A stretch of 64,000 nucleotides of DNA, taken from the NCBI GenBank assembly GCA_028673005.1, contig CM054116.1, positions 37,110,854 to 37,174,853 of the forward strand. The letters are read 5' to 3'. The DNA is from Tanypteryx hageni (lineage: Eukaryota > Arthropoda > Insecta > Odonata > Petaluridae). A program made the position numbers and the translations under genes. Position 1 is the stretch's first letter; every line of letters begins with the position of its first letter. Positions 12,602-27,600 of this stretch are shown piece by piece. The notes beneath the pieces were generated by a model, which had not been told where the DNA came from, did not search any database, and saw only the letters and a program-made list of their open reading frames with translations.

Positions 12602-15600
12602 GTAAGTAGATATCATTTGATTGATATCGTCAGTGATTACCATATTTACTCACCTATTGATCGCACTTTTAATGCAAGTATTTTCAGTTTAAAAGAACCA
12701 GCCTTATTGTTAATGCTGGAAGATTTTTAATGAATAAGTTCCACAAAAATGTGAGTCAATGCACTAATTACTTGAATTATATGAGCTGTTTCATCTTAAA
12801 TGAATTTGGGAAGTTTTATATATTGTCCCTTTTACAGTTTTATTTAAGAGAAATTATTAAATGATGTCATATAGCAAATTTATTTTATCTGATGTATCAT
12901 GAGTAGATATTGGGTCTCAAAGAGAAGTGCAAGTTCTCATACTCATGTTTTGTCAATTATTTATTTATTTCCTTCTGGGTCACACATTGAATTGTAAATT
13001 AGTCAGAATTAATGGACTCATGTGAACAATTTTTTCATAGTATTTACTTACCATATTTACATGCATAATTGCCTCCATCACATAATTTCCCCATATGAAT
13101 TATGAGGAGAAAAAAGAATTTAATTTGTCAAGATGTTTCATGTGGCTAAACATATGTCCAATTGTCGAGTTTTTTTCTCATTTTAAACAAATTTAAAAAT
13201 GATAACTTCACTCTTATTACACTGAAAGAGCATTTAAATCACTCTAAAACAACTTTTATGTTAATGTTATGGTTATCATTGTTTATGCTACATGACTCAC
13301 TTGAAGACATTGTCAAGTTTCAATAGAATAAACGGTTTCTGAATGGACAAAATTCCATTAAATGTTTAAAATTGTATTATTGGTATACTTCCTTTGAAAA
13401 AATAATTTCTTACTGTAAAGGGAAAACTGCATATTTGACCCAACCTTGTTTTAATGTAAAAACAGTGTAAAATAGTGAGGCAGTTATGCAAGCAAATGCA
13501 GCACTTTTAAACATAATTTTAATGTTATAACATTTATCTGCAGAAATGTGTGATTTCTGTTTGTATGGTCTTCAGATATGTGGTATCTAATAACACAATG
13601 AACTAGTTGAAAATTTTGATTTTTTGTTGTTCTTCTGCTGCTAATAGGTGCATATTTGTCGTGTTTTAATGCCAGTATTATTTATTTACCTAAGGTATTC
13701 AGCCTATTCTTGGATACATTGAATGAACTAGTGGCCAGTCATAACAGTGACCTTCATGACTGGTTATATATTCTTGTCACCCGTCTTCTGAACAAGCTTG
13801 GTACAGACCTTCTTAGTTCAACTCAAAATAAAATACATAAGACTCTCGAGATTATCAGGTAAGCTAAATCCTTTTAACTAGAGAGTTTTTTTGTTATGCA
13901 TATTGTGTTTACCCTCTCCCATTGCACTTGGAATGCATCATTTTCCATGATTTTAAACTATTTTTCCACAAATAATGTATGGATAATACAGAACTTAATA
14001 TACAGGTATCCCCTGATTTACACGAGAGTTGCATTCCTGAAAATCGTCGCATAGAGTAAAAATGCATAAATCGAAAATATTTTTTCTATTGAATATCATT
14101 TTATGGGTGTTGTTAGCATTCCTGAGAAGACCTGTTCTACTTAGAAACGTCTTTGAATTTGATTTAATGAGTACTTTAACCCCTAAAGCATGTATGACAA
14201 CATATACAAACTTTACTTCATGATAAATAATTTAGAAACTTCTTTTTTTATAGGGATTCATTTCCATATGACCTGCAAATGAATGTAATTCTACGCTTCC
14301 TTGTGGACCAAACCCAGACACCTAATGCCAAAGTGAAAGTGGCTATGCTCACTTATCTTGCACGTCTTGCTGATTGTATGGAGCCAACAGACTATAGCTT
14401 TATAAGTGGAGGAGGTTCCATTTCAGCTGGAGGTATGTTTTTCCCATGGTAAAATTTTGTGATGCTTTATGATAAAAAGAAACTTCATTATTGCTTAATG
14501 CATTGTATTACAGTAAAAGATAAAAATTAGTATATTTATCTTTATCGATGGCAAAATAAGTAAATGCATTCAGCAAGTGCAAGAAAAAGTGATGTTCAAA
14601 GACCTAGTTGAATCTAATTATAAATTGATTAAATCTTTTAGATTGGTCATCATCCTATGATACACACAGCACTTAAAAATTTTGTTTGAAATTGTTGTAA
14701 GAAAAGTTTAAATTTCTATTAATAATTTGCATTCTTCATTTAATTAGTACTATTAGATTTTTTAATGAAAATATAATAGTAATATGAATAAAATCAATAC
14801 TACCGTATCTGCTCGAATAGAAGCCGACCTCGGATTTAAGCCGACCCCCCAAAAATTTCCACCATTTTTTGGCAAAAAAGTAAATTTTGTAGATTTTATG
14901 CTGAAGTGTGCCAGGCATGGATGCACAGCCTAGAATACATTATTCTAGATCAAAGAAAAGAGTGGAAAATGGTTTAGTTGTTGACATTTTGAAATATTAC
15001 TCCCATTAACCTTTTCGCTGCTATGGACGCGATATCTCGTCCGGCGGGTTGCGGTCGCTCAGTGCTATGGACGTGATAACTCGTCCGGGATATGCCGACC
15101 CCTCAGTGCTAAGGACGTCATATCTCGTTCGCCGGTTTTTCGCGTCGCTGCTCGAGACGTGTTTTCTCGTTTTTGCTTCTAGCGATATCTAGCGGTCTCT
15201 TCCTTATTTAGGAATGTTTTTCAATGCCGGTAGATGTCATTCAATGCGTTTTAGTGAATGTTTGGGAGAGTTAGATTCCCGACTTGGCAACGTGTTTCAG
15301 GCGCCTTCAAGAGACCCTTGACTTTATCTCAGCCCCTATGCCCTTATAGTACCGTTATTTTTTTCTTCTCAATATGCTTTCGTCGCATTTCGGAGCTCAG
15401 TTTCTCCTTGTCTTTCTCGAGAGTTACGCGCTGTGTTCCCTCTCACTGATTTTCTATTTTTCGATCTTTGCATTTCTTTTGGACATTCTTTTTGGCTTTG
15501 TGGATTTATTCTTTTGCTTCGCTCAACTTTTATTTCTGGAACTTGGCTTTCATATTGGACATTGTTTTTGGATACACTTGGATTACTGTTTGCCTACTTT

Positions 15601-18600
15601 TACTGTGATTATATTATTCGACCTTTCCGTGCTGAATGCGCACATCCTTGAGCAAGTGATGACGGGAAATAATATTCCAATAGCAAAATTTTATTTGGCG
15701 CTAATCCGAGGAATTCTCGAAAAATTCAGTAAAGAAAGAAAGCGATCAGGAGGAGGAAAAAGATCGAGTGAGGATTCACATCTGAAACTGATGGAAAGGC
15801 ATTTTCCGGCTAGCATTGCATCAGAGGCAGCAAAAAGTAAATTCCCAATGAGAAAGTGCGTAGTTTGTCGGAAAAACAATAAGAGACGGGAGACAAGGTA
15901 CAATTGCAAGAAATGCCAAGTTGCTCTATGCATCGTTCCATGTCTCGAGGTGTACCATACATAAAGAAATTATTAAATTGCAAAGCAAATAAAAATTTAA
16001 AAAATCATTAAATATAAAAAAACGTAAAAATTTAAAATAAAAATATATATATTTTTAACTTCGCCAGTGCCGGTCCAAAGCCTGGATCAAAAAAAGAACG
16101 ATGGGAAATATTTGAAACAACTATATTATGAAAGCAAACCATATAAAACAACAAACGAGTAATCAAGCGCTGCGCGCCAAAAGTATTCAGCACAGGGCGG
16201 TAGAGCACGCTGCGGAGTATCTAGCGCTGCGCGGAATGAGCGATCGCCGAGTGCTTAGCAGTGAAAAGGTTAATAATTTCGCGTTGTTGAATAATGTTCC
16301 ACATTCAGTGACGATAATTTCATTCATCTTCATTTTCACAAAAGTTCAACTAAAGCAATAGTGACCTCACCAAGATAATTTTTCTTCCAAGTCTATTTCC
16401 AATGAAATTACCATTTACATTGCCTTAAGAAATTGCATTTTTATAATTATACACATTCCATGTAAAGTTTTACTGTTCATTATCAGTCGAGTTTCGCAGT
16501 TCATGCCATTGCTCATACCTTCAGAGCAGATGTCCCTTTACTTACCAAAATTCAAACAGTTGAGCATCCAAAGCCGTCATCACATTTGGCGTAATCATCT
16601 GTGTAGTCAATATACGCAATTTTAGTAGATTCTATTAATTGAGTTTTAACATGCATACAAACATTACAATGGCTATAGCAATAACTACAATAGCCTAGAA
16701 AAACTAATAGGAACTTATTTTAATGGCTAATGGAAAATAATACAAATTGCTAACTATTCTTAATGATACATATGCAAAGCCCTGAGATACGAAAGAAGAT
16801 ACATATCCAGTAGCATTTAGAAATGAAAGAACAGGTAACAACGGCAACAAAACACGGGTACTGTTAAATTCAATATTCTAGCTTTATTATTTATTCATTA
16901 ATATTCATCCTAGGTCAAATATTTACTTTACGAAAAATATAGTACTATCATTTGAACACGACGACAATGGGAGACATGCTGCCATCTATGGGTGACTACG
17001 AGACTTAACCCTAACCCCAAATTTTTCTTGGATTTTTTGATCATAATTGTTTGAATTTCTCTCAAAAACTTTAGTTTCCTTGTTTTGAAACCCATTATTT
17101 CGATTTGTTGCTATGGTGATGATTATTGCTGAACTCGGCTGGAGCATAGCCAAGTGAACATTTCAGTTGTGTTTCGATTCAGAGCTATCGAGGTAACAAT
17201 TGACCCTTAGGTCTATTCATACCTATCGGAATTGTGGCATAAAATATGAATACTACGTATTGTTGTCAGTAACCATACCGACTCTGTAAACAAAACAGTG
17301 CTTCCTCTTGTGTAATTCTTACAGCATCTTTGGTGAGAGAATTTTGTTTTTGGTTTATGCTGATCTTGAATTTTATATATTGAAATTGTGTTGAAAAGAA
17401 ATAATGTGGATTAGTTCTTTCCAGAACTGCTTGTTTAATTTGATTTAATGGCTGTTATACTTTACCTTCTCATTTGGATTCTTATTGGAGGAACATGCAA
17501 AACATTATGGTTCATAATATATTTGCTAATATTCAGTATAATGATAACTTTTGTAGCGTTTTTTGTTTTACTGTTAAATGTTTCTTAATTTAACAAGTCT
17601 GTAAGTACATATTTTAAATTAAAATTTTTGTCATTCATGAACCAAAACCTGTAATGATTTTATTTTTATATTCTAATTAAGATTTTATGAAAAATATTTC
17701 ACTTGACAATCATTGCATTGGTAAAAACTTATCTTTGTGTTATGGACTGCTTTTGCTAGAACATTATATATTTGTATTCCACATTCATAGTGTCTTGCAT
17801 TCATATTTATTTATTTATTATAAAAAAGTCTTTAGTTTTTGCTAAATTATTTCTGCCAACAAATTTATTGATTTAGTTTGTGATTTTGGTGGATAATTTT
17901 TGTAATGGCATTTTAATTGATGAATATGAGCTTCTCTTTGTATTTAGTAGAGCATCATTTAATTTTTATACTCTCGTTATAGGCCAAGCTAAGGATACAA
18001 GCACAATGTCACGATTGGCCCTGGTGAAAATGATTGGATGGACTTCCGAGTCTAAGGCTTCTCCTCTTGAAGTTAGGAAGGCAGCACAGGCTGCAGTTGT
18101 AACTCTCTTTGATCTAAATGCACCAGAAGTAACGATGATTCTATCACAGTTACCCAAAGAGTTTCAGGTATGTTTTAGGCTTTTCTTTTACTTTTTATGG
18201 AATTACAATTTATTATTGGTTTCATGGAAACAATCGGAGCATTTTCAATACTCAGAAGCTGTAATCAATTCGATAGATATGGAAAATTTTGTTAACACTT
18301 CCAAGCTGGGTCGTATTTACCAAGATTATCAAAATCCAAGATTTTTTTAATATAACCTATATAATTCTATATGAACGTACAATAATTAAATTCATTATGT
18401 AAAAACACGATTTTGGTTAATTTAAGTTTTAGTAAACGAAAATGGACAAAAACAAATTAACAAAATGCATATATTATTTACCAGAAAATAAAGAAAAACA
18501 ATATATCAATAGATAGAAATGTGAAAAGAAAACGGCTGTAAACAAAAATATAAAACTCGTAATAATAATAATATATAATAATTTATAATATATAAATATA

Positions 18601-21600
18601 TTATAAATGATTAAATACATATCTTGATTGTTTAAATAAAAAATTATGTATATATGTTAATTTAGTTCTGGCAGAATGTATTTCTGGCATGTATTTACGG
18701 TCAGTTTTATATTTTAATTCTAAATTCTAGTATTCTTACTGAGTTATGTAATGTACATAAAATGGAATAAATTATTAACAATTTTCAGTTAACATGATTT
18801 TCACAAAAGGTCATATAAATTATAATTTAACTTTGTGATGAAATTCACAATAAAAGGAGCATCATACAATTTGGTCAAAATAATATGGGTAATTGTCAAA
18901 GTAAAATGATCCATTGTCAAAATTAAATGAACTGCTGTCAAAATATAATGGGCCTTTGTCAAAATAGGATGATCTGTTGTCAAAATAGCCCGGGAAACAG
19001 TGTTAAGGCCTTCTTTTAATAATGTACCCTTCCCATTTATTTCAGATAGAATATGCTCATAATTTTAATCAATTTCATATGTAACTGATATTTGCTTGAA
19101 TTTTAGGCTGTTCTGAATAATTAATTCACTCCAGGCAATAATTCATTTAATTAGGAATATAATTCTGTGTTTCTGAAAAAAGAAGTTTTTTTTAACAAAT
19201 AAAGTGTGTCCATGATTAATGTTGTTAATTTGTTCCTGATAATTTTGACATTGAACGAAACAATGTTAAATGAATCAATATTTCTCATAAGTCCCAATGT
19301 TATACAGTATAACAGATCTCGAAACTTATCGAAACACAAAAAGACATTATATACAGTATTTTATGGAGCTATACATATGAGTGAATGGTATCATAACATA
19401 AATAAATCAATAAAACCATACAATAGTATACAAATGGCATGAAATAACGTCCTTTTAAGGTGCCCAAAATTGGAAAAGGCTGCATCTCACAGAAGTACCT
19501 GTAGTGACAAAAAAAGGAACTATGTAATTGTAATGTAGTCATAAGAATGACGAGTTTTTGTGAATAAGTTTACAGAGAGCCACGAATACTTCTGTGGATG
19601 CAAATTCATCAGTTGACAATCCTAGAAAAGAAATGCAACAAATAAAATTATTTCTTGCAATAGTTACTGTGTAATTAATGAAAAATTTACCATGAGAGAG
19701 GTAAAAAAACATTTATTTCTTTGTTTTTATTGAACTTCAGGTTTCATTAGGCCCAAAGAAGAATAACCACTCCTTAGTCGAGCTACAGCTTTTACAAACG
19801 AAAATAAAATTGGGAGATATTAAACTCATGTTATCCCAACAGTACAGAATAATTTCCAATTTATAAAATTTTCATTTCTACACAACTCACAAAGCTCGTA
19901 AGGTTTCTTTTAAAGGAGATTTTTTTTGCTGCTGATATATTTCCATTAGTACCAATTCTCTTGGAACCCATTGCTACAAAATATCACCATCAACAACATT
20001 AATTCGAATATGGGTTATAATTTTTTAACGATGTTAACACAAATAAATGTTAATCGAGGCAGCGTTAAACCAAGGACACACTATAGTTAACCTTTTGCAC
20101 TCACATGTCGAGTGTCACTCGACAGCAGCTTGCAAGTCGAGTGTAACTCAATATGTGCTTTGGTGAGAAAGAGGCTTGCAGTTTCTTACACCTCAGGAGC
20201 CTCCTAGCCATAAATAAGTTGACTTATCATTGTATCCTAAAGATAAATAGGTGAATAATAGTGAAGAGGAAAAAAATAATTTTGAGTGCAAAGGGTTAAA
20301 AACTACCGTATCTGCCTGAATAGAAGCTGCCCCTGGATATAAGCTGACCACACAAAAATTTCTTCTTGACAAAAAACTAAATTTTGTAGATTTTATGTTT
20401 AAGTGTGGCGGGCATGCATGCATGGCGTAGAATACATTATTCGAGATTGAAGAAAAGTGTGGGAAATGGTTTAGTTGTTGACATTTTGAAATATTACTCC
20501 AATTAATAATTTCACGTTGTTGAATAATATTCCACGTTCAGTGACGATAATTTCATTCATCTTCATTTTCACAAAAGGTCAAATACAGCAATAATGAACT
20601 TGCCAAGATAATTTTTAATCCAAGTCTATTTCCAATGAAATTACCATTTACATTTCTTTAAGAAATTGCATTTTTGTAATTATACACGTTCATGTAAAGT
20701 TTTACCAAAATTCAAACAGTTGAGCATCAAAAGCCGTCATTACATTTTGCGTAATCGTCTGCGTAGTCAATGTATGCAATTTTAATATAATCCATGAATG
20801 AGGTTTTAACATGCATACAAACATTACATTGGCTATAGAAATAACTACAATAGCCAAATAAAACTAATAGAAACTTCTTTTAATGGCTAATAAAAAATAA
20901 TACAAATTGCTAACTACCGTATCTGCTCGAATATAAGCCGATACTTTTTGTCAAAATCTATCGTGAAAAAAATCACCCTCGGCTTAAATGCGAGCCTGAG
21001 GAAAAATTTGGCATCCTCGTACGACGCCATCGCTGAAAAATGTCTTGTTTCCATAGCATACCTCCTATATTCCACTGATAAGGCACTCGATGTCTGAAAA
21101 ACGCTCCCTTCTTACAGCGATTGTCTGGAGCTGTAATTTAAATTGCTATTGAAGGTTATTTATATATTTTAACACGTAGTTAAATGTAAATGGGTTCTTA
21201 TCCAAAGGAAATGGCGGTATATAAAAAATCGAGTTTTAACAACCCACCAGGTTCATAGCATGATTGCACGCTACAGCAAATTCGTTTTGATCATAATTTG
21301 CAACGAGTTCTTAAAATACCAACACTGGTCTTATTAGAGGTTTTTACAAATTCTGACTACACTAAGCTTCTTCAACTCTTTGTTTTAATTGCACTTCTTG
21401 GTGCTGCAATCGATTTAAAGTTCAGATGTAGAAGACGTCGTAGCTTTTATGGATCATTTAAATGGCAGGTACGTTAAAGTTAGGAGCCGACAGTATAAAA
21501 GAAGTTCATATTAATTTTTCTTGTTTATTTTATATTTTGCTATAGCCATTGCCATTTTTGTATGCATGTTAAAACCCTCTTTCATAGAATGTATTAAAAT

Positions 21601-24600
21601 TGCGTATACTGACTAAGCAGACGATATTGTCTGCTTAGTCAATTCGCAAAATTCGATGACGACTTACGATGCGCAACTGTTTGAATTCCGCTAACATAAG
21701 ATACGTCTGATTCGAAGGTGTGAACAACGGCGTTAACTGTAATTCATCTGATAATTAACAGCAATAATAATAAAACTTGGAAACCTCTTTCATAGAATCT
21801 ATTAAAATTGCGTATAATGACTAAGTAGACGATCACGCCAAATTCGATGCCGAACAGTTTGAATTCCAATAAGATAAATAAATATACTTACATTTGATTG
21901 TAAGGTGTGAGCAACGGCGTTGACTATATTTATAATTAACAGTAATAATACCTAATAAAACTTGACATGGAACATATATAATTATATAGATATAATGTAT
22001 AATGTATTCTAGGTTGTGCGTGCATGTCTGGTACACTTAAGCATAAAATTTACGAAAATACTTTTTTTGCCAAAAAATGTTGGAAAATTTCGTGGGGTCG
22101 GCTTAAATCCGGGGTCGGTTTCTATTTGGGCAGATACGGTATTCTTCATGATACATGTGCATAGCCCTGAGAAATGAAAGAAAATATCCAGTGAAATGAA
22201 AGTATTGGTAACAACGATAACAAAACACAGGTACTGCTAAATTCAACATTCTAGCTTTATTATTTATTATTTAATATTCATCGTAGGTGAAATATTTACT
22301 ATACAAAAAATGTAGTACTATCATTTTAACGTGATGTCAATGAGAGACATGCTGCCATCTATGGGTGACTACAGAACTTAACCTTAACCCCAAAATTTTC
22401 TCGGACTTGCATTTAGGCCGAGGGGCGATTTTTTCATGATAGATTTTGACCAAAAACATTGGCTTATATATGGGCAGATATGGTATATGGAAGAAATTTG
22501 TTTTAATGACGTAATAATTTTTGGGCCTTGTGAACATATTAGTTCAAAGTTATAGCTTAAACATTTGCCTATGCCACAATCAATGAGTTCTTATGCATGA
22601 TATATCTTAAGAACCAAATCTTATTTTTTACATTGTTGTTTCTTAGGAGACAGCATCTCAAGTTGTACAGAATCACCTTAGGAGGAGTAGTACTAGCGCT
22701 GGCAGCGGTGTGGGAGAGGGTTCAGCATCTCCTCCTGTTGTCACATCACCACGTATGCCTGGTTCTCCTCTCCACGCCCACAATGCACAGCACCTACATC
22801 ACCATTCTCCAAGTCTACTGCCATCTTCCCCTCAGTCCCCTCGCATGAAAAGGGATCTTTTAGGCAGTAGTGGAATCCACGATGACGAGAACCTAAATCC
22901 AGATGAAGTCTACAGGTTAGTGACCTAAAACTGTGTGATGTTTTTTTCAGGGTTGACAGACCATTAAGCAATACTTCTTTATTTATTATCTTACTAGCTG
23001 AAACGCCCGGCTTTGCTCAGGAAAGAGATCCTTTTATATAGCAAACGATTCTTATTGCTCGGAGCCCCGAGCTGTTGCAAGCGATATTTTTACCATTAAT
23101 ATAATTACACATTAATGCCTTACTTAATATCCTCATGGATAGATGCACCAAAGCCTTGAAAGCAGCAATAAAATTATTTGAATTATGTCAATACTATTTG
23201 CCAAAACATAAACAATAAACAACATCTTGGTTACCGAACAAATGTAAGTAGATGTATCAATTAATAAAATTATGTAGATTGTTGATACTATTAGCCAAAA
23301 CGTAAACAATAAACAACATCTTGGTTACTGAACAAATGTACGTAGATGTATTGATTTATGTTGCGAGAAATCTTTCAGTGTGTATAAGATAACAATGTTC
23401 TAATATTTCTTAAAAAACATTTGACTCACTTTAAAAGTATTCATAGACTATATTTAGGCATGAATCCAGTTGTGCCCTTTATCTTGGCATTGGCTATTCT
23501 TCCTCTACGGTGCACCATGGCGTGGATTTTCCTTGCATTAATCTTTATGTGGCTATCTCCCTTTGAAGAGGACAACAATTAAGAAATTTAGCTTTGTTGC
23601 TGCCTGGAAAATGGTCATCCAAACTGATAAATTTTGCTCTTAAATTATAATTTCGAGCGATTTAGCATGTAATACAACAAAACATCAACGGATTTATAAT
23701 ATTCAGTCTTTTGTGTGTAAAATAAGCCATTTCCTGTGATCGTAAGTTAATATTTAGGTATATTTATATCCACATCACTGAAGGGCTGCATGGCATTTTG
23801 GAGTTTCTCCACACTATTTCCCATGCATTCTTATGGAAATAGTATTTTGTTGGCCCCATGGAGTAAAAGAGACCCCACGGTCTGCAAACCTAGACCAAGC
23901 TCTTCCCATGCCCATGAAACTTTTGAATTCGATAGCTTCAACGGCATAAAGAACATCCATACACACACTAAAATATTTATAAGATTTCATGCTTTTATGG
24001 CATAAATGTGCTATTTGTTAAAATTTGCCCCAAAAAATACTCGGATTTTTTTGCCAAATATGGGAAAATGCTAGTTAATATTTGAGAGCCAAGTGCCAAA
24101 TTTTTTCACTGTTCATTACTCAAAATCCAATATCTAAATCACTTTAGAAACTACCCCTTTTGATGTTGACTGAGAAATCCTTTCTTCTATTTTCCTGATA
24201 TTAATGAAAATGTTAGCTTCCTAGGCAAATCTAGTTATTTCTTGATGCTCCTTATAAAAATCCATTTGAATTATTTGCATCAAGAAAGTAATTTTCTGTT
24301 GTCCAATCATCTGAGAGCAAATGCCGCTGATTGTCCTACTACTGGTGACATTCATTAGTCTTAACCTGTTCTTATGATGTTTCTTTGACCAGATTTCTGT
24401 GGTACATTTGCCTTGGAAGACGGTCAGATTTTGGCTTTTTTCTGAAAAAAGTAGGTTCTATCGGCTAGGAAATGTATTAACAATAAACTTTTTATTTAAT
24501 GTATAGTTTCTCAGTGGTAATATTTTGCCATCATTATCATGATAGTTATGGTTTTTAAAATTCTTAAAGAAGAACAAATAAATTTATCATGAGATTTTAA

Positions 24601-27600
24601 TGTTTTGGAACAAGCACGTGAGATATTGTTTATTCTTTAGATCTCTTAGGAAAACAACTGCTGAAATCCAAAATTACAGCTTCGAAGCTGGTAAAGGAGG
24701 AGCTGATAGAGAAACAAATATTGGCCCATTATCACTTGGAGCAGCAGATCGTCTTGGTGAAGAAAGAACCATGGGAGACATTGGAGACAACAGCATCAGC
24801 AACTCTGTTAGTGTAAGTAGCCCACAATCTATGAATTTTTTGTTTGAAGTGCATCCTAAAGATTTTTAAACATCATTTAGTTATAAGTTTAGTTTATCCA
24901 GAGCTGTAATTTCATATTTATTTTCTTATTTAGGCATAGCTATTTATTTTTATATTAAATACTACCAATAATATCTTTACTTTATGCTTTGTAATCCTAT
25001 CTCGTGCTTTTTAAAACTTTTTAAATTATGGTAACTTATTGAGTGATTTTTGTTTCTTTTAAAACAGCAAGGATCTGGCCATTCATCTTCATTGTCCTCA
25101 CCTACTCGACTTCCCAGCTATAATGGTATAGATAAAAGTTCAACATCTCCGGCAGATAGTGGTGGTGGTGGATCCTTTGATGCTCTAGCATCTCCTGAAA
25201 ATGGCTTCAGTCCTCGGGGTATGTCTAATGCAGTAGTTAAATGAATTTTTATATTTTAGACCTTCCATTCATCAATCATGATTCAACAAGTAAACCCTTT
25301 CTCAAATGATGATATATCATTATTGTTGTTTGAACTGAAACCTGTAACCAGGGCAATGGGTCGAGCGAATAAAAATTAAGCAAATGCTTAAAGCGAAAGC
25401 TTTGCTAAAAGCATAAGCAAATGCTAATAGCATTTGCTTCATATTGAGTGAATAAAAGTTTGCTTTTGCTTATAAGCATTTGCTACTCAGTTTTAATCAA
25501 ATGCTTAAATTTTATGGAAAAAAGCTCTTTTGCAACTCTTCCCTCACTTGTTTTTGTTTACATTTAAAGTTTTACATAGTTTTTTAACAAAGTCATGCAT
25601 TAAGTTTTTTTTGTACGTTCAATCGAGTTAGAGACTTTAAAGATCATCTGGACTCAAATCAGTAGATCTTCATAAGGTTGAATTTAATTTTCAGTTCTTA
25701 AAGCATTGAATGAGAAATGTTTCATTGGGAAAACTATCTGGCAAAGCATACAAACAGTTTATAAGTCAATGGACCTGTTCCTGACTTTGGATTTCATTAT
25801 AGCTGTATATTTGAATTATATATATTAATAAGCAGAGAAACCATATTGTGTTGACTGGAGAATGATTGTAGCTTTAAATTATGCCATATTTTGAACTACC
25901 TGATGTTGAACTAATGTGTTACTTTATTTTATTTTTAAGGGAGTCACCTTCAAGTTGGACTGGATGATTCTGAGTGCCTAAGAAGGGTAATAGAGACTCT
26001 TTCTTCAACTGGGTGTGGAAGTGATGGGATAATGGAGGTGGATGGTGCTAAAGATAGTGTGGATGGAGGAAAGATGCCTGTGAGAACTGAAGCAGATAGA
26101 AAAGCTGCACTTGTCCAGCTTATACGCATTGTAAGGGATGGAAGCACACTGGCAGTTATGGATCATTTTAAGTGAGTTAGAGGAATTTGCATTTTTTAAT
26201 TTCACCATATGTAGTATAGGGGAAAGGATGGTTTTCATGAAAAAATCGATTTTGAAATTTCAACGGTAATACCTGTTTTGACCATTTTCTCGATGATGTC
26301 TGTGTGTATGTGACTTTTTTTGTGGGTGCTCTTACTCAAAAACTATTAATCAGGTCAATGCAAAATTTTGTAATTGTCATTTTTGTTAAAGGCAAAAGAA
26401 CTGATTAGTTTTTGGTAAAAATTGGTCAACCAGAAGTAGGTATGCTTATAACTTTTTTGAAATATTTGCTTTAATATTTTATTAATGTAAAATGTAGTGG
26501 AATAAAAGTTATAGGAAATTTAATTTTCTACTACCTTTGTTTGAAACATTTTCCCATATAATGTATTGTTTAAGAGATATTTTAAAAACTAATGTTTTAG
26601 CTTCCACCACCTACCGGCGACTATTGTTAACAATTGATGCTTAGTTACGTCTTAGTAACGCTCCTTTTTATTTTCTTATTTGTTGGAGATTCCTGGCTAT
26701 ATCCAATATCAGAAGGCGACGATATGAGTCTATTTCTGTTCTTTGTAAAGTCTTTAAATTTTTCTCGCAGTTCCTTAAAATATTAATTATCATTTAACCT
26801 ATTTGGAATTTTTAGAAATATTACAGGTAGGGAGAAAGTCATGTGGTGGCCACATCAGATTTTATAATATTAATGCACATGGAAGTCAACAGGTTAAACT
26901 AAGAATGGCAAGTATATGAAATGTTATACAGTGGAACTTGGTTAGTACGTTCCTCGTTAGCACGTTTTTCTCTTTAGTACGTCGAGTTCTTAAGGTCCCG
27001 ATTCCCCATTCCATTTAAATATTTGTTAAAAATATTTGGTTGGTATGTTTTGAAATAATGATGTTTCCTGGTTAGTATGTTCAATGAATCGTCTAAAAAA
27101 AATGCACCACTCCATAACTTGCCTCTTAAGTAAAGGCAAAACAATAAAAATGCAGATGCAAGTTATAAATCATTAAAAATGGAATAGGTCCCTCAGTTTT
27201 ATGATCATATAACAAATATGTTGGTCCTCATCGGTCTCATCCAGACACAATCAGCATTTTCGTGATGCCACATAAGAACAAATCATTGGCCATAGCTAAG
27301 TTGACCAGATTTCTGATCGGACAAAGTGGGACAAATTCAGTTTGCCCCTGTCGTTTAGGCAATTTTCCCTAAGTGTGCATTTTTCACACTCAAGGCAATA
27401 TGATGTCAGTATGCGCAACTTAGGTCTCCAGTCTGTTAATGCTTTGAGAACCAATGATATACACTCTCCCGAACCTGCACTCGAACACTCCAAAAAAACT
27501 TGGATTCTGTTTCCACTACCAGGTGAAAGGTAAATAAACCAACCGTAAATTGCTGCGAAGTGTTTGCAATTGTCATATTTTCGTCTCTGATTCACTGGCA

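Larger units (their letters stand above)
14803..17045. mobile_element. CCGTAT-end DNA transposon, copy 1 (right end lost)
   Basis: It starts after TA with CCGTATCTGCTCGAATAG. Its interior matches copy 2 (20306-22483) over most of its length. It is interrupted by a piggyBac element. Homology to copy 2 stops near 17045, before the right terminal repeat. It also carries the empty site (CTAACTATTCTTAATG, 16751 region) of the element nested in copy 2. Confidence 0.8.
20306..22483. mobile_element. CCGTAT-end DNA transposon, copy 2 (complete, carries a nested element)
   Basis: It starts CCGTATCTGCCTGAATAGAAG and ends, inverted, CCATATCTGCCCATATATAAG, flanked by TA on both sides. The nested insertion at 20917-22139 is excluded from its own sequence (about 955 bp). 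No transposase was recognised. The TA duplication and IS630-type layout suggest the mariner/pogo superfamily, but the family is not fixed. Confidence 0.85.

Noticed and set aside
14006..14110. CAGGTATCCCCTGATTTACACG after TA, like a pogo/Tigger left end; similar starts at 786 and 1564
   Set aside because: No inverted partner end was found nearby, so no element boundary could be drawn.
20050..20086. TAATCGAGGCAGCGTTAAAC followed by CAAGGACACACTATA, like a pogo right end
   Set aside because: No left end located; it may be a solitary fragment next to the piggyBac MITE.
22996..23040. TAGCTGAAACGCCCGGCTTT, similar to the start of common arthropod repeat families
   Set aside because: Only a short motif; no terminal pair, tail or duplication to define an element.
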